The position numbers were made by a program, and so were the translations under genes. DNA of 64,000 nucleotides from Bryobacterales bacterium (lineage in GTDB: Bacteria > Acidobacteriota > Terriglobia > Bryobacterales > Bryobacteraceae), in contig JAOAPR010000187.1 of the NCBI GenBank assembly GCA_025463005.1, positions 62,001 to 126,000 of the forward strand, written 5' to 3'. Shown piece after piece: positions 19,282 to 29,317 of the stretch (position 1 is the first letter of the stretch; each line of letters opens with the position of its first letter). The notes beneath the pieces were generated by a model that saw nothing but the letters and a program-made list of their open reading frames with translations, had not been told where the DNA came from and did not search any database.

Positions 19282-20090
19282 CACGCCCTCCGGGCGACGG
19301 CCACATCCTGGTCGCCGAGATTGTGTTCGAGATAGCCGACGTCCGTAAAGTGCGCGGAGAGCGCGTTGACGATGCTGGGCTGGCTCTGAAACGCGGTCTG
19401 GTACCACTCCGGCAGGATGCCTTTGAGCTTGGGGGAGGTGCGGAAGACGAACCCTTCGCGCTCAACGACGCTCGCGTCCTCCAGAGGCTGCCAGACATTC
19501 CTCGAATGGAAACTCAGCAGCAGAAGACCGCCGGGACGCAGAATGCGCCGCAGCTCCGGCAGCCAGGCCTGCTGATGTTCCTCGCTTAAATGCGTGAACA
19601 CTGAGACACCATAAATCAGATCGAAAGAGCCGTCGGCGTACGGCAGCGGCGGCAGCGGGCCGTTCACGCTGAAGACCCCGCCAGGAATGCTCGCGCGGCA
19701 CCACTCGATAGACTCGGCGTCGACGTCGGTGCCATGCCACCGGACGTCGGGAGATTGCCGTGCCAGCCACAGCAGCGTGCGTCCGCATCCACAGCCGAAA
19801 TCGAGAGCGGCCGCTCCATCGTGTAACTGAAAATCGGCGTACGCCATGGCTTCCTGAAGTCGTTCGGCTGTGCGCAGGCCCACGGTGAAGAAGTTCAGGA
19901 CGCTCGCGTTCTCGGCGACGCGGAAACGGAGCCGCGCGGGAGGCAAGGGGAAATCCGCGCGCGACGAGGGCGGATTCCTCCAGTCGAGCATCCGCCACTG
20001 CGCCCGCAAACAGGCTCGATACAGCGCGTGATACAGCTTTCGCGCCAGCGGACGCATCGAATCAGGGACGTGGCGCTTCAGGCGGTCCAA
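19281..20090 (-). CDS. Class I SAM-dependent methyltransferase
   Basis: ALDFGCGCGRTLLWLA...WHGTDVDAESIEWC...FDLIYGVSVFTHLSEEH...LRPGGLLLLSFH. Confidence 0.88.
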   Translation of the reverse strand: MDRLKRHVPDSMRPLARKLYHALYRACLRAQWRMLDWRNPPSSRADFPLPPARLRFRVAENASVLNFFTVGLRTAERLQEAMAYADFQLHDGAAALDFGCGCGRTLLWLARQSPDVRWHGTDVDAESIEWCRASIPGGVFSVNGPLPPLPYADGSFDLIYGVSVFTHLSEEHQQAWLPELRRILRPGGLLLLSFHSRNVWQPLEDASVVEREGFVFRTSPKLKGILPEWYQTAFQSQPSIVNALSAHFTDVGYLEHNLGDQDVAVARRA

Positions 20091-20200
20091 GTTGTTAGTG
20101 TAGACCGTGTAAGGCGGGCTTTAGCGCGCTCTTTTGCGCCGATTGGAAATCAGCGCGCAGGATGAAATCCTGCCCCACTAAGATTACACTCATAGACGAC

Positions 20201-20653
20201 ATGGCAATAACGCTCAAGGTTAACGGCCGAACCCACACGCTGGACCTCGATCCGGCCACGCCGCTTCTCTACGCCCTCAGTGACGACCTGCAACTGAACG
20301 GTCCCAAGTTCGGCTGCGGCCTGGGCCAGTGCGGGGCCTGCACAGTCATCGTAAAGGGCCAGGCAGTCCGGTCCTGCGTGACGACGGTGAAATCGGTCGA
20401 GGGATCCGACATCACTACGCTCGAAGGATTGGGAACTCCCGAGAAACCGCATCCCATTCAACAGGCGTTCGTCGACGAACACGCCGCACAGTGCGGCTTC
20501 TGCCTCAACGGCGTCATCATGACCGCAAAGGCGTTCCTCGACAAGAACCCCAAAGCTACTGAAGCCGAAATCGAGCAGGCCATGTCCGGCGTGCTGTGCC
20601 GCTGCTTCACCAATGTCAGGATGCTGAGGGCCATCGGACGGTACGCGCGATGA
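20201..20653 (+). CDS. (2Fe-2S)-binding subunit, isoquinoline 1-oxidoreductase/xanthine dehydrogenase family
   Basis: FGCGLGQCGACTVIVKGQAVRSC...QCGFCLNGVIMTAKAFL...MSGVLCRCFTNVRM. Confidence 0.93.
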   Translation: MAITLKVNGRTHTLDLDPATPLLYALSDDLQLNGPKFGCGLGQCGACTVIVKGQAVRSCVTTVKSVEGSDITTLEGLGTPEKPHPIQQAFVDEHAAQCGFCLNGVIMTAKAFLDKNPKATEAEIEQAMSGVLCRCFTNVRMLRAIGRYAR

Positions 20654-22902
20654 AACCAAACCGTAGAGATTTCCTGAAAACTTCCGGCGCCCTCATCATC
20701 GGCTTCAGCGCGGGCGCTCTGCGGGTGACCCGGGCGCAGGGGCCGCTACAAGGCTCACCGTCGATGAATCAGCTCGATTCGTGGATCGCCATCGCCGCCG
20801 ACGGCAGCATCACCGCGTACAGCGGCAAGGAAGAACTTGGCCAGGGAATTTCCACGGCGCAGCAGCAGTTGGTAGCCGAGGAACTTTCGGTTCCGTTCAA
20901 TCGAGTCAAACTGATCTACTGCGATACTGCCTTTACGCCCGACCAGGCGCACACGTCCGGCAGCCAGTCGCATCCCACTAATTTCAATACCGGCAATCTG
21001 GCGCAGGCCGGAGCCACCGCGCGCGAAGTCCTGTTTCGGATGGCGTCCGAGAAGCTTGGCGTACCGGTCGAGCAGCTCACCGTCAGCGAGGGGGTTATCA
21101 GTAGCGGGTCCAAGCGCATGACCTATGGCCAGCTCGTGGGTGGAAAGAAATTCAGCCTCGCGCTGGATCCCAAAGCCAGGCGCAAGCCCGCCACCGAGTG
21201 GACGGTTCTGGGCAAGTCGATTCCCCGCCCCGATCTTCCCGATCTCGTAACCGGAAGATTCGAGTTCGTCCACAATGTTCGGCTGCCAGGAATGCTGCAC
21301 GGCCGTGTGGTTCGTCCACCATCCGTCGGAGCGACCGTGGCGAGCGTCGACGAAAGCTCCGTCGCCGGGGTGCCAGGCGTGGTGAAGGTCGTGGTCAAGA
21401 AGAATTTCGTCGGCGTGGTCGCTGAGAAGCCGTGGCAGGCGATCCAAGCTGCAGCCCACTTGAAGGTGACATGGAATCCCGGTCCGGCCTTGCCCGATCA
21501 GGCAACGATTTACGATGCGCTTCGCAAGCAGCCCGCCCGCGACACGCTGCTGGTGGATTCAGGCGACGTGGACCAAAAACTCTCTGGGGCGACGGTGCTG
21601 AAGGCCACCTATCTTCACCCCTACCAGATGCACGGGTCCATGGGCAGCTCCTGCGCCGTGGCCGACGTGCAGGGCGAGAAGGCCACCATCTACTCCGCCA
21701 CGCAGGCGGTCTGGTATCAGAAGAACACCTCGGCGATGATCCTGGGCCTGAAGCCCGAGAACATTCGCGTGATCTTCCGGCGCGGCTCGGGCTGCTACGG
21801 CGTCAACGGCGCCGATACCGTGACGTATGACGCTCTCGTCCTGTCGCAGGCCGTCAGCAAACCTGTACGTGTGCAGCTCACGCGCAGGGACGAGATGGCC
21901 TTCGAGAATTACGGCCCCGCGTACGTGATCGATCAGCGGGCTTCGGTTGATTCCAACGGGAACATCACCGCGTGGGATCACGAATCGTGGTCGCCGGGCT
22001 TGGGCGGACGTCCGGGAACCAACACGCCTGGGAACATCATTACCGGTTCGCTGCTCGGGTTTCAGCCGGCGGCATTCTCGCCGCGATCACCTGCTCCGGC
22101 GCCGGGCGCATTCAACAACAACAGCAACGGCGTGCCGTCGTACCTTGCCAGCGGCACTGGGACCGTACAGAGTGGCCGAGTTCTCACGCATGCTGTCGAA
22201 TCGCGATTCTTCACCGGACCGCTGCGATCGCCCGCGCGGCTGCAGAACACCTTCGCGCATGAGTCCTTCATGGACGAACTCGCCGCTCGGGTGAAAGCCG
22301 ATCCCGTTGAATACCGGCTGCGTCACTTGCGTGACGCGCGCCTGAAAGAAGTGCTCCAGGCGGCTGCGAAGACCGCGAACTGGGAGTCGCGCCCCTCGCC
22401 CAAACCGGGTAATCGGGGAACGGGCGTTGCCGGCGGGCGCGGTGCGGCTTGCGTGCTCTACGAAGGCGACAACGGCTACACCGCGCTGGTCGCCGAGATC
22501 GAAGTAAATCAGGATACCGGCCAGATCGTGGTCAAGAGGATGGTAGCTTCGAGCGACGTCGGCCCGATTTCGAATCCTGACGGGCTGGGCAACCAGGTGG
22601 AAGGCGGCGCGCTACAGGGCCTGAGTCGCGCGCTGGGCGAAGAAGTGACCTGGGATAACGAAAAAGTAACCTCGGTCGACTGGCGAACCTATCACAGCCT
22701 GCCGCTCGGCTTCGAAGTGCCGAAGATCGAAGCCGTGCTGATTAACCGCACCGAAGGAGAAGTGATGGGCGCGGGCGAGACGTCGATCACTCTGGTCGCA
22801 GCGGCCATCGGCAACGCAATTTTCGACGCGACGGGCGTGCGCCTCCGGGAGGTCCCATTCACGGCGGAGCGCATCAAAGCGGCGCTGGCAACGCGGGGCT
22901 AA
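20650..22902 (+). CDS. Molybdopterin-binding subunit, isoquinoline 1-oxidoreductase beta-like, Tat signal
   Basis: NRRDFLKTSGALIIGFSAGAL Tat motif; aldehyde oxidase/xanthine dehydrogenase Mo domain; ATGA overlap with upstream gene. Confidence 0.9.
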   Translation: MKPNRRDFLKTSGALIIGFSAGALRVTRAQGPLQGSPSMNQLDSWIAIAADGSITAYSGKEELGQGISTAQQQLVAEELSVPFNRVKLIYCDTAFTPDQAHTSGSQSHPTNFNTGNLAQAGATAREVLFRMASEKLGVPVEQLTVSEGVISSGSKRMTYGQLVGGKKFSLALDPKARRKPATEWTVLGKSIPRPDLPDLVTGRFEFVHNVRLPGMLHGRVVRPPSVGATVASVDESSVAGVPGVVKVVVKKNFVGVVAEKPWQAIQAAAHLKVTWNPGPALPDQATIYDALRKQPARDTLLVDSGDVDQKLSGATVLKATYLHPYQMHGSMGSSCAVADVQGEKATIYSATQAVWYQKNTSAMILGLKPENIRVIFRRGSGCYGVNGADTVTYDALVLSQAVSKPVRVQLTRRDEMAFENYGPAYVIDQRASVDSNGNITAWDHESWSPGLGGRPGTNTPGNIITGSLLGFQPAAFSPRSPAPAPGAFNNNSNGVPSYLASGTGTVQSGRVLTHAVESRFFTGPLRSPARLQNTFAHESFMDELAARVKADPVEYRLRHLRDARLKEVLQAAAKTANWESRPSPKPGNRGTGVAGGRGAACVLYEGDNGYTALVAEIEVNQDTGQIVVKRMVASSDVGPISNPDGLGNQVEGGALQGLSRALGEEVTWDNEKVTSVDWRTYHSLPLGFEVPKIEAVLINRTEGEVMGAGETSITLVAAAIGNAIFDATGVRLREVPFTAERIKAALATRG

Positions 22903-22921
22903 CAGCCACTCGCTGTCGCTC

Positions 22922-22960
22922 GTGGTTCGGTGCTGGTCAGCTCCGGCTGCACCGAACCGC
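22922..22960. terminator. Inverted repeat GGTTCGGTGC-N15-GCACCGAACC between convergent genes
   Basis: Perfect 10-bp stem extendable by a wobble and a G-C pair. Confidence 0.6.
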
Positions 22961-22981
22961 GACCGTTTGGGGGCCTTCGAC

Positions 22982-23767
22982 TTACCAGTGACGGCCGCCG
23001 CGGCTCACGATCACGACGCCAACGCCGCCGTAGTAACCCGGACCGTACAAATACGGAGGATACGGATAAGGATAGCCGTAGCCGGGACGTCGCGCCAGCC
23101 GCGGCTGGTGAGGCTGCGTATCGGAAGCGTAATCTTCCTGACGAACGGGCTGGAACGCGAGCGACGAGCGCTCAGTCGAAATCGTCACCGGCTCGGTCGT
23201 GCGGAAGGTGAGCAGCGCTTCCGGATCCACCTCGGTCGGCCGGCCCCGCGTGAGCAGTACCCCGATGGTCGACGCCGCGGCTCCTGCGGCCGCTCCAACT
23301 CCCGCGCCGAATCCGCCGTCGGCGGCAGCGCCTACAGCAGCGCCGACCCCGGTGGCGGTTCCGATCGCCGTGGCATCACGTCCGTTCGAAGTGCCAGCGG
23401 AGTATTCGACGAGCTGTGTGCGAACCGGCACCTGCTGGCCGTCCGCCAGAGCCAGATCGGTCAGCTCCAGGCCGAGGCGCGAAGTTCCTTTCACCCGCCC
23501 CGCCTTAACCGCCTCGGCCACGCGGCCGGACATGATCTGCCCGCGGCGTGCCACCACGAATCCGTTCGCGACCAAAGGCTGCGCCAGCGTGACGGCGAAG
23601 AAGTCGCCCGGCTGGTTTCGATCGCTCGAAAGCGTTTGATCCACGCGCACGCTAATCCACGTGCCCGCTGGAAGAGTTAGTTGCGAAGGAAGATTTCCGG
23701 TTGCGTCTTGGCCGCATGCGATGGCTGCGGCGACCGCGCCTGCCAGTACTGCGTGACGATAGAACAT
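22982..23767 (-). CDS. Secreted hypothetical protein with Gly/Ala-rich zipper and Pro-Tyr-rich tail
   Basis: Signal peptide, GTATGVGAAVGAAADGGFGAGVGAAAGAAAS, PYPYPPYLYGPGYYGG. Confidence 0.7.
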   Translation of the reverse strand: MFYRHAVLAGAVAAAIACGQDATGNLPSQLTLPAGTWISVRVDQTLSSDRNQPGDFFAVTLAQPLVANGFVVARRGQIMSGRVAEAVKAGRVKGTSRLGLELTDLALADGQQVPVRTQLVEYSAGTSNGRDATAIGTATGVGAAVGAAADGGFGAGVGAAAGAAASTIGVLLTRGRPTEVDPEALLTFRTTEPVTISTERSSLAFQPVRQEDYASDTQPHQPRLARRPGYGYPYPYPPYLYGPGYYGGVGVVIVSRGGRHW

Positions 23768-23864
23768 GCTTTCGATATCGCACGTTCTCTGCCAAGCGTA
23801 ATCACCTGAAAAGATGAAAGATTGTTGTGAATGAGCGTGGCCGCTTCCAGCCAAATGGTTCTTT

Positions 23865-24905
23865 TCAGCCAGCAGTCACTTGCGCGAGAGCCTGCACATG
23901 AGTCGTCGCAGCGGCTGCAAGTCCGGCGAGATCGTAGCCGCCTTCGAGCACAGAAACCAGTCGCCCGCCCGCGTGCTTGTCGGCGATTTCGAGCATCACT
24001 TGCGTCAGGTCAGCGAAGTCCTGATCGGAAAGCGTGAATCGCCCCAGCGGGTCGCCCAAACGCGAATCGAAACCCGCGGAAGTCAAAACCAGGTCCGGCT
24101 TGAACTGATCCGCGGCCTTCAACAGGCGTTCCTGAAACACACCCAGGATCTCGCGGCGTCCAGCGCCGGCGGGAAACGGGCAGTTCATCGTGCAGCCCTT
24201 GCCTTTGCCCTCTCCGGTCTCGTGGGCGTCACCAGTGCCTGGATACCACGGCGACTGGTGCGTGCTGAAGAAGAACACCGAACCGTCGGTGTAGAAAGTG
24301 TCCTGCGTTCCGTTGCCGTGGTGCACATCCCAATCGGCGATGAGCACGCGCTCGATTCCGTACTTGCGCTGAGCGTAGCGCGCGGCGATAGCGACGTTGT
24401 TGAAGATGCAGAATCCCATTCCCTGGTTGGGACGGGCGTGATGACCGGGAGGGCGCACCGCGCAAAACGCGTTCGCCGCCTTCTTTTCGAAAACGGCATC
24501 GAGGGCGTTCATCAGTCCGCCGGCGGCATCGAGTGCGACCTCCCAGGACTTCAGGCTGATAGTCGTATCGCCGGTGCTCAGTTCGCGCGCGCCCGCGGCG
24601 ATGTCACGCTTGACGGTCTGAATGTAGGCGTGAGTGTGGCACAAGGCTAGCTCGTCTTCGGTAGCCGGACGCGGAGCGACGTGAAGCAACGACTTCGTCA
24701 GCCCGGCTTGCCCGAAGGCGCGCGTGAGCGCATCGTAGCGCTCCGGTCGCTCCGGATGTCCCGGGCCCGTGTCGTGCTGCTTGAAGACCGGGTCGATCAG
24801 TAATGCGGTTCTGCTACCTGCGGCGGCTGCTTCTTTACCGTGAGCGAGCATGAGCGTACTCACGGACCATTTCAGCAGATCGCGCCGGGTGGCGTCAGAT
24901 TGCAT
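23865..24905 (-). CDS. Histone deacetylase-family (HDAC-like amidohydrolase) protein with putative Tat signal
   Basis: RPPGHHARPNQGMGFCIFNNVAIAARYAQ, IADWDVHHGNGTQ, STHQSPWYPGTG, SAGFDSRLGDPLG, VLEGGYDL; N-terminus TRRDLLKWSVSTLMLAHG. Confidence 0.9.
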   Translation of the reverse strand: MQSDATRRDLLKWSVSTLMLAHGKEAAAAGSRTALLIDPVFKQHDTGPGHPERPERYDALTRAFGQAGLTKSLLHVAPRPATEDELALCHTHAYIQTVKRDIAAGARELSTGDTTISLKSWEVALDAAGGLMNALDAVFEKKAANAFCAVRPPGHHARPNQGMGFCIFNNVAIAARYAQRKYGIERVLIADWDVHHGNGTQDTFYTDGSVFFFSTHQSPWYPGTGDAHETGEGKGKGCTMNCPFPAGAGRREILGVFQERLLKAADQFKPDLVLTSAGFDSRLGDPLGRFTLSDQDFADLTQVMLEIADKHAGGRLVSVLEGGYDLAGLAAAATTHVQALAQVTAG

Positions 24906-24942
24906 AGTGCGGCAAGCGACAAGATCGCCTGCCCTACTGTTA

Positions 24943-25215
24943 TTATCGCCAGGTTTCCAGGAGCGGCTGCGAGAAGATGTCCTCGGCGATGCCCTCGGCG
25001 ACCGCAGCTTCTTTGGTGCAGATCCAGTATTCGGGCTGCCAGTGCTCCTTACGATCGTAGGGAGCCTTGTAAACAAAGAAGTTTTCGGCGCGCCGGCGCA
25101 CGCGAGGCTCTACCCGGGTTTCCTTACCCAGGGCGCAAGCTTCCCGCAGGGCCGCTTCGTAGCTGTCGAAGGGGCCGTCAATATAGTCGCGGTGATTGAT
25201 GATATGCCATTGCAT
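24943..25215 (-). CDS. Hypothetical protein
   Basis: 90-aa ORF with coherent composition. Confidence 0.55.
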   Translation of the reverse strand: MQWHIINHRDYIDGPFDSYEAALREACALGKETRVEPRVRRRAENFFVYKAPYDRKEHWQPEYWICTKEAAVAEGIAEDIFSQPLLETWR

Positions 25216-25299
25216 GGCTAAAAAGAGGTAGTTCTAACTGACTTCTAATCAGTTAGATGAACCTCGCGCCCGGATGGTTTCAACCTCCCGAGACCGTTC

Positions 25300-26412
25300 T
25301 TACTGCTCCAGTTCAGCCCGCGTTTGCAGATAGTTAAGGACTTCCGCCCGCGACAGCACGCCTTCCAGATGGCTGTCGGACATGACCGGAAGCTGGTTTA
25401 CGTTCTCTCGCGTCATCACCTGCAATGCATTCGCCAAAGGTGCGTCAGGGCGAACGGCCTGCATTCCCTGTAAGGGTCGCATCACGGAATCCACGGGCGT
25501 CACCGGCCATTGGCTCCGTTCGACCTGTCGAATCTCATGCGGTGTGACCAATCCGGCCACCAGCCCATCCTCCAGCACCAGGAAGCAGCGCCGGCCTGAT
25601 CGGAAAAGCCGCTCGACGAGGTCCTGGACGCTCTGCCCTCCGTCCACTGTAGCGCAATCGTGCGACATGATATCGGCGACCCGAACATCCCGAATCGCTC
25701 GCGTTAAGCCGGCCTGCCGGCGGGTTTCCCCGGCAGCCATCAGCAGGAACCAGCCGATGAAGCTGATCCACAGGCCGCCATAGTTCGCACCAAAGAAAAA
25801 CTGAACGATCCCGAGCGCGATAAACACTCCGCCCACCACCTGACCGGTGGCCGCCGCTATGCGAGTGGCGCGAACCACATCGCCGCTTTTCCACCACAGC
25901 AGCGCCCGCAGGACGCGTCCGCCGTCGAGAGGATACCCGGGTATCAGGTTGAATATCGCCAGGCTAAGATTGATGAATCCCAACCAGGCCAGCATCAACT
26001 TTCCGGGGCTCACCGCCCCGGGGATGAGTCGCGCCGCAGTCAGGCAGAGCAATCCGATCAGGAGACTGGTCAAGGGTCCGACGAAAGCGATCCGAAATTC
26101 CGTTTTCGCATCGGGCGAATCCCCTTCGATCTGCGATACTCCGCCTAGCGCGAAAAGGGTGATTTCGCGCACCGGAATCCCGTGCGATCTCGCCATCAGC
26201 GAATGCGCCAACTCGTGCAAGAGCAGAGATACGAAGAACAGAATCGCCGTCGTGATGGCGAGCGTAAGGATGAACCCCGTGGACCACGCCGGATTGATCA
26301 AGCGGAACTGTGTGCTGAGCGAAAAAACCATCAGCAGGGCGATGAGGAACCAGCTGAAATGCAGGCCGACCCGGATGCCGAAAATCTTACCAAGGCGAAT
26401 GTGCGACCGCAT
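25300..26412 (-). CDS. Site-2 protease family (M50) membrane metalloprotease with two CBS domains
   Basis: [53 protein letters not shown] pair at C-terminus. Confidence 0.92.
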   Translation of the reverse strand: MRSHIRLGKIFGIRVGLHFSWFLIALLMVFSLSTQFRLINPAWSTGFILTLAITTAILFFVSLLLHELAHSLMARSHGIPVREITLFALGGVSQIEGDSPDAKTEFRIAFVGPLTSLLIGLLCLTAARLIPGAVSPGKLMLAWLGFINLSLAIFNLIPGYPLDGGRVLRALLWWKSGDVVRATRIAAATGQVVGGVFIALGIVQFFFGANYGGLWISFIGWFLLMAAGETRRQAGLTRAIRDVRVADIMSHDCATVDGGQSVQDLVERLFRSGRRCFLVLEDGLVAGLVTPHEIRQVERSQWPVTPVDSVMRPLQGMQAVRPDAPLANALQVMTRENVNQLPVMSDSHLEGVLSRAEVLNYLQTRAELEQ

Positions 26413-26652
26413 AGAAGTTGTGCCTTTCTGAAGCCGGATTGTAGCAAGACTCCGACCATATAGATGCTTCTTGAAGTGCAGCGTTGCAAGTAATTGATTG
26501 TTAAGGTGTAAACACGTGGACTGCAGGATCTTTGGCGCTTTATAAAAAGGCGAGTGGTGACGTCAGACTGCCCCGGCTGGCGGTAAGTTGACGCGAGTTT
26601 GCTTTAAGCTTTCTTGGAACGGCTAGGTCTCTTTTGAATCTACCTAGCGACT

Positions 26653-27213
26653 ATGAACGCCACCGGTATCGAAATACTGTCAAATCCTAAACCCTGCGCC
26701 CATATCGTGTATTCGTATACGGATGACGCTCAGCTCGCTGACGCGGTGTGTCTATTTACCGCCTCTGGACTCCAGAAAGGCGAGGCCGTGCTTCTGGTTC
26801 TGTCGGGACCGCACTACGGTCCGGTTCGAGAGCGCTTGGCGCGCGAGGGGTTCGATCTGGCCGAGTTGGAAGCGACCGGGCAACTGGTCTGCGAAAACGC
26901 TCAGAATCTGCTCACCAGTTTCATGGTTGACGGGCTCATCGATGAGCATAAGTTCAAAACCAAAATCGACCGGATGATCGAAAAGGCAAAGCTGGGCAGC
27001 GGCAACCGGAAACATGGGCTGGTCCGTGTTTTTGGCGAGATGGTCGATCTCATCTGGAAGCCCAATCCGAAAGCCACAGAGCGACTGGAAGAGTTGTGGA
27101 ACGAAGTGATCAGCATTCACTCCGTGCCGCTGCTCTGCGCGTACTCACTGTCGGGAACGCCGGAAGGGCTCCCTAGTCCGCTTGTGTCGTGCCATTCGCA
27201 CACGCTGTCGTGA
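26653..27213 (+). CDS. MEDS (DcmR-like sensory) domain protein
   Basis: HIVYSYTDDAQLADAVCLFTASGLQKGEAVLLVLSGPHYGPVRERLAREGFD...VRVFGEMVDLIW. Confidence 0.75.
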   Translation: MNATGIEILSNPKPCAHIVYSYTDDAQLADAVCLFTASGLQKGEAVLLVLSGPHYGPVRERLAREGFDLAELEATGQLVCENAQNLLTSFMVDGLIDEHKFKTKIDRMIEKAKLGSGNRKHGLVRVFGEMVDLIWKPNPKATERLEELWNEVISIHSVPLLCAYSLSGTPEGLPSPLVSCHSHTLS

Positions 27214-27273
27214 GAGTCTCCAGTAACTCCCCGCCCGCTTGCGACGGACGCTCACAACATCCATACTCCGACC

Positions 27274-27477
27274 ATGACCCTTAAGAACGCGGCGACATTC
27301 GCCTTCATCGGTACTCTGCTCGCCGCAGCGCTGCTGATTTGGGATTTCATCTTCGACGTGGTGAATGTGGTGGGGGGACTAGTACCCCTCGCGAAGCTGT
27401 TCTCGTCGTTCATCTATGCCCTGGCGGCCTTGAGTCTCGCTGTCTTCTTTTACGCGTTCCAGAAGACGCAGAAATGA
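27274..27477 (+). CDS. Small membrane protein
   Basis: 67 aa, two predicted TM segments. Confidence 0.5.
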   Translation: MTLKNAATFAFIGTLLAAALLIWDFIFDVVNVVGGLVPLAKLFSSFIYALAALSLAVFFYAFQKTQK

Positions 27478-27572
27478 CCTCCGACCTTTTTACCTGTCCA
27501 CCCTCCTTTGTCTCCGGTTTTCAGGAACTTACGTTTGGCCCGCGACTTGCCTTCTTACGGTCAGGAGGCATC

Positions 27573-27746
27573 ATGTCCTTTGGACTCTATCTAGTCGGGT
27601 TTATCATCCTGGTGGTCGGTCTGGCGATGGGAGCTTATCTGATGCACGTGCCACCGCGCTGGATCGGGGTGGGAGTGGTGGTTCTGGTAGGATTCGGAGT
27701 TCTCAGCGGCGTTGCCACTACGCGCCATCGCGATCCGTCCGACTGA
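27573..27746 (+). CDS. Small membrane protein
   Basis: 57 aa, MSFGLYLVGFIILVVGLAMGAYLMHVPPRWIGVGVVVLVGFGVLSG, preceded by aggaggc. Confidence 0.6.
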   Translation: MSFGLYLVGFIILVVGLAMGAYLMHVPPRWIGVGVVVLVGFGVLSGVATTRHRDPSD

Positions 27747-27807
27747 AAGAGCCAGCAAGAGGGGTATTGGGCATCCTCGTGCCTTAGACCAAGTCGAGGT
27801 TTCCTTT

Positions 27808-28026
27808 ATGCCCAAAGATGCACACACGACGGCCGCGTATCACCATGAACGAGCGGCGAAGAGTCACCGGGCCGCGGCGGAACAAAGCAACAAGGGCGAA
27901 CACGACGCATGCCAGGAGCATGCCGTGACGGCGTGCGGGCATTCTACAAAGGCGGACGAAGCGTCGAAGATTGCGCACGAGAAATCGGTTCAACGTGCGA
28001 AGTCTGCACCAGTGCGGACGGCGTAG
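27808..28026 (+). CDS. Small His/Ala-rich soluble protein
   Basis: 72-aa ORF MPKDAHTTAAYHHERAAKSHRAAAEQSNKGEHDACQEHAVTACGHSTKADEASKIAHEKSVQ. Confidence 0.5.
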   Translation: MPKDAHTTAAYHHERAAKSHRAAAEQSNKGEHDACQEHAVTACGHSTKADEASKIAHEKSVQRAKSAPVRTA

Positions 28027-28038
28027 ATCGGCAATCAC

Positions 28039-28365
28039 GTGCAAAAAGATCTGAAGGCGCTCGATGCGTTGGTTGCGGATCTAGGCGGTTCCAGCGATGC
28101 CGGAAGGCGCAGCGGCAGCCCGTGCGATTTGTTGCTCGAACATCTGGATGCCGCGCGGCGGAATCTTCTAGGGTCGATGCCCGGTGAGTACAGGCTGAGT
28201 TTACAGCAGGCGAAAGACGCCCTGAGTTGTATTTCCGACAAGAACAAGCGAGCCGAAATCAAAGGCAAATTGCAAAGTCTGATCGACCCTGGAGCGCCAA
28301 AACAGCCGTCGTCCCCGGCCGAAAATGCCGGATTTGTAGTGCCCCGCCCGGTTCCTCTCACCTGA
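28039..28365 (+). CDS. Hypothetical protein
   Basis: 108-aa ORF, GTG start, 12 bp after previous CDS. Confidence 0.5.
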   Translation: MQKDLKALDALVADLGGSSDAGRRSGSPCDLLLEHLDAARRNLLGSMPGEYRLSLQQAKDALSCISDKNKRAEIKGKLQSLIDPGAPKQPSSPAENAGFVVPRPVPLT

Positions 28366-28396
28366 CCGTATTTGGTCATTTGACCAAGCGCGGTCA
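28363..28396. promoter_or_regulatory. Double-dyad operator TGACC-N6-GGTCA-N2-TGACC-N6-GGTCA upstream of slipin gene
   Basis: Half-site starts at 28363, 28374, 28381 and 28392; same spacing at 35440..35473. Confidence 0.7.
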
Positions 28397-28484
28397 TTTT
28401 CGTGAGTTCACCGTACCTCCGCGGAACTGTGGCTAAAGGGTTCTTTTGATGGACCTTAGAATGCTGCCCCTTCCTTGAACCTTC

Positions 28485-29261
28485 ATGTTTGACCTATGGA
28501 TCGTCCCCGTCGCGATCATCGTTATTTATTTGTTGTCATCTATCAAGATTTTGCGCGAATATGAGCGCGGTGTGATCTTTCGCCTCGGCCGGGTTTTGTC
28601 CCAGCCTAAGGGCCCGGGCGTCGTTCTAGTTTTTGCGCCGATCGATCGAATCGTTCGAATTTCGCTGCGGATCGAGGCCATGGAAGTCCCCAGCCAGGAT
28701 GTGATCACGCGCGATAACGTAACCGTTAAGGTCAATGCCGTGGTGTATTTCCGGGTCATCGATCCCACCAAAGCGGTGATCGAGGTGGCAAACTTCTTGT
28801 ACGCGACCTCTCAGCTCTCGCAGACCAGCCTGCGCAGCGTGCTGGGCGAGGTGGATCTGGACTCCTTGCTGAGCCAGCGGGAAAAGATCAATCTGCGGCT
28901 GCAAACCGTGCTCGATCAGCAGACCGGACCCTGGGGCGTCAAGGTGACGATGGTGGAGGTCAAACAGGTGGATCTGCCGGAGCAGATGATCCGCGCGATC
29001 GCCCGCCAGGCGGAAGCCGAGCGCGAAAAACGCGCCAAGATTATTCACGCGCAGGGCGAATTCGAAGCCGCGGAAAAACTCGCGATGGCCGCCGAACAGA
29101 TCCAAAGACAGCCGGCCGCGATCCAGCTCCGCTATTTGCAGACGCTGGTTGAGATCGGCGCGGAAAAGAACACCACGGTAGTGTTCCCGCTTCCCATCGA
29201 CATGTTCTCGAGTCTGGGACGGGTGCTCGATCGCCTGGCGGTTCCGCCCGTCCCTGCCTGA
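28485..29261 (+). CDS. Slipin / SPFH (band 7) family protein
   Basis: [37 protein letters not shown]...[16 protein letters not shown]...[21 protein letters not shown]. Confidence 0.93.
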   Translation: MFDLWIVPVAIIVIYLLSSIKILREYERGVIFRLGRVLSQPKGPGVVLVFAPIDRIVRISLRIEAMEVPSQDVITRDNVTVKVNAVVYFRVIDPTKAVIEVANFLYATSQLSQTSLRSVLGEVDLDSLLSQREKINLRLQTVLDQQTGPWGVKVTMVEVKQVDLPEQMIRAIARQAEAEREKRAKIIHAQGEFEAAEKLAMAAEQIQRQPAAIQLRYLQTLVEIGAEKNTTVVFPLPIDMFSSLGRVLDRLAVPPVPA

Positions 29262-29317
29262 AACCGCGTTTGAGATTTTTTAGGCAACAAGCCTACTGAA
29301 GAAAGATAGAGGTTACT

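Noticed and set aside
29262-29317. Possible CIRCE/HrcA element upstream of groES
   Set aside because: No TTAGCACTC-N9-GAGTGCTAA match; only a short TAGGC-AACAA-GCCTA hairpin
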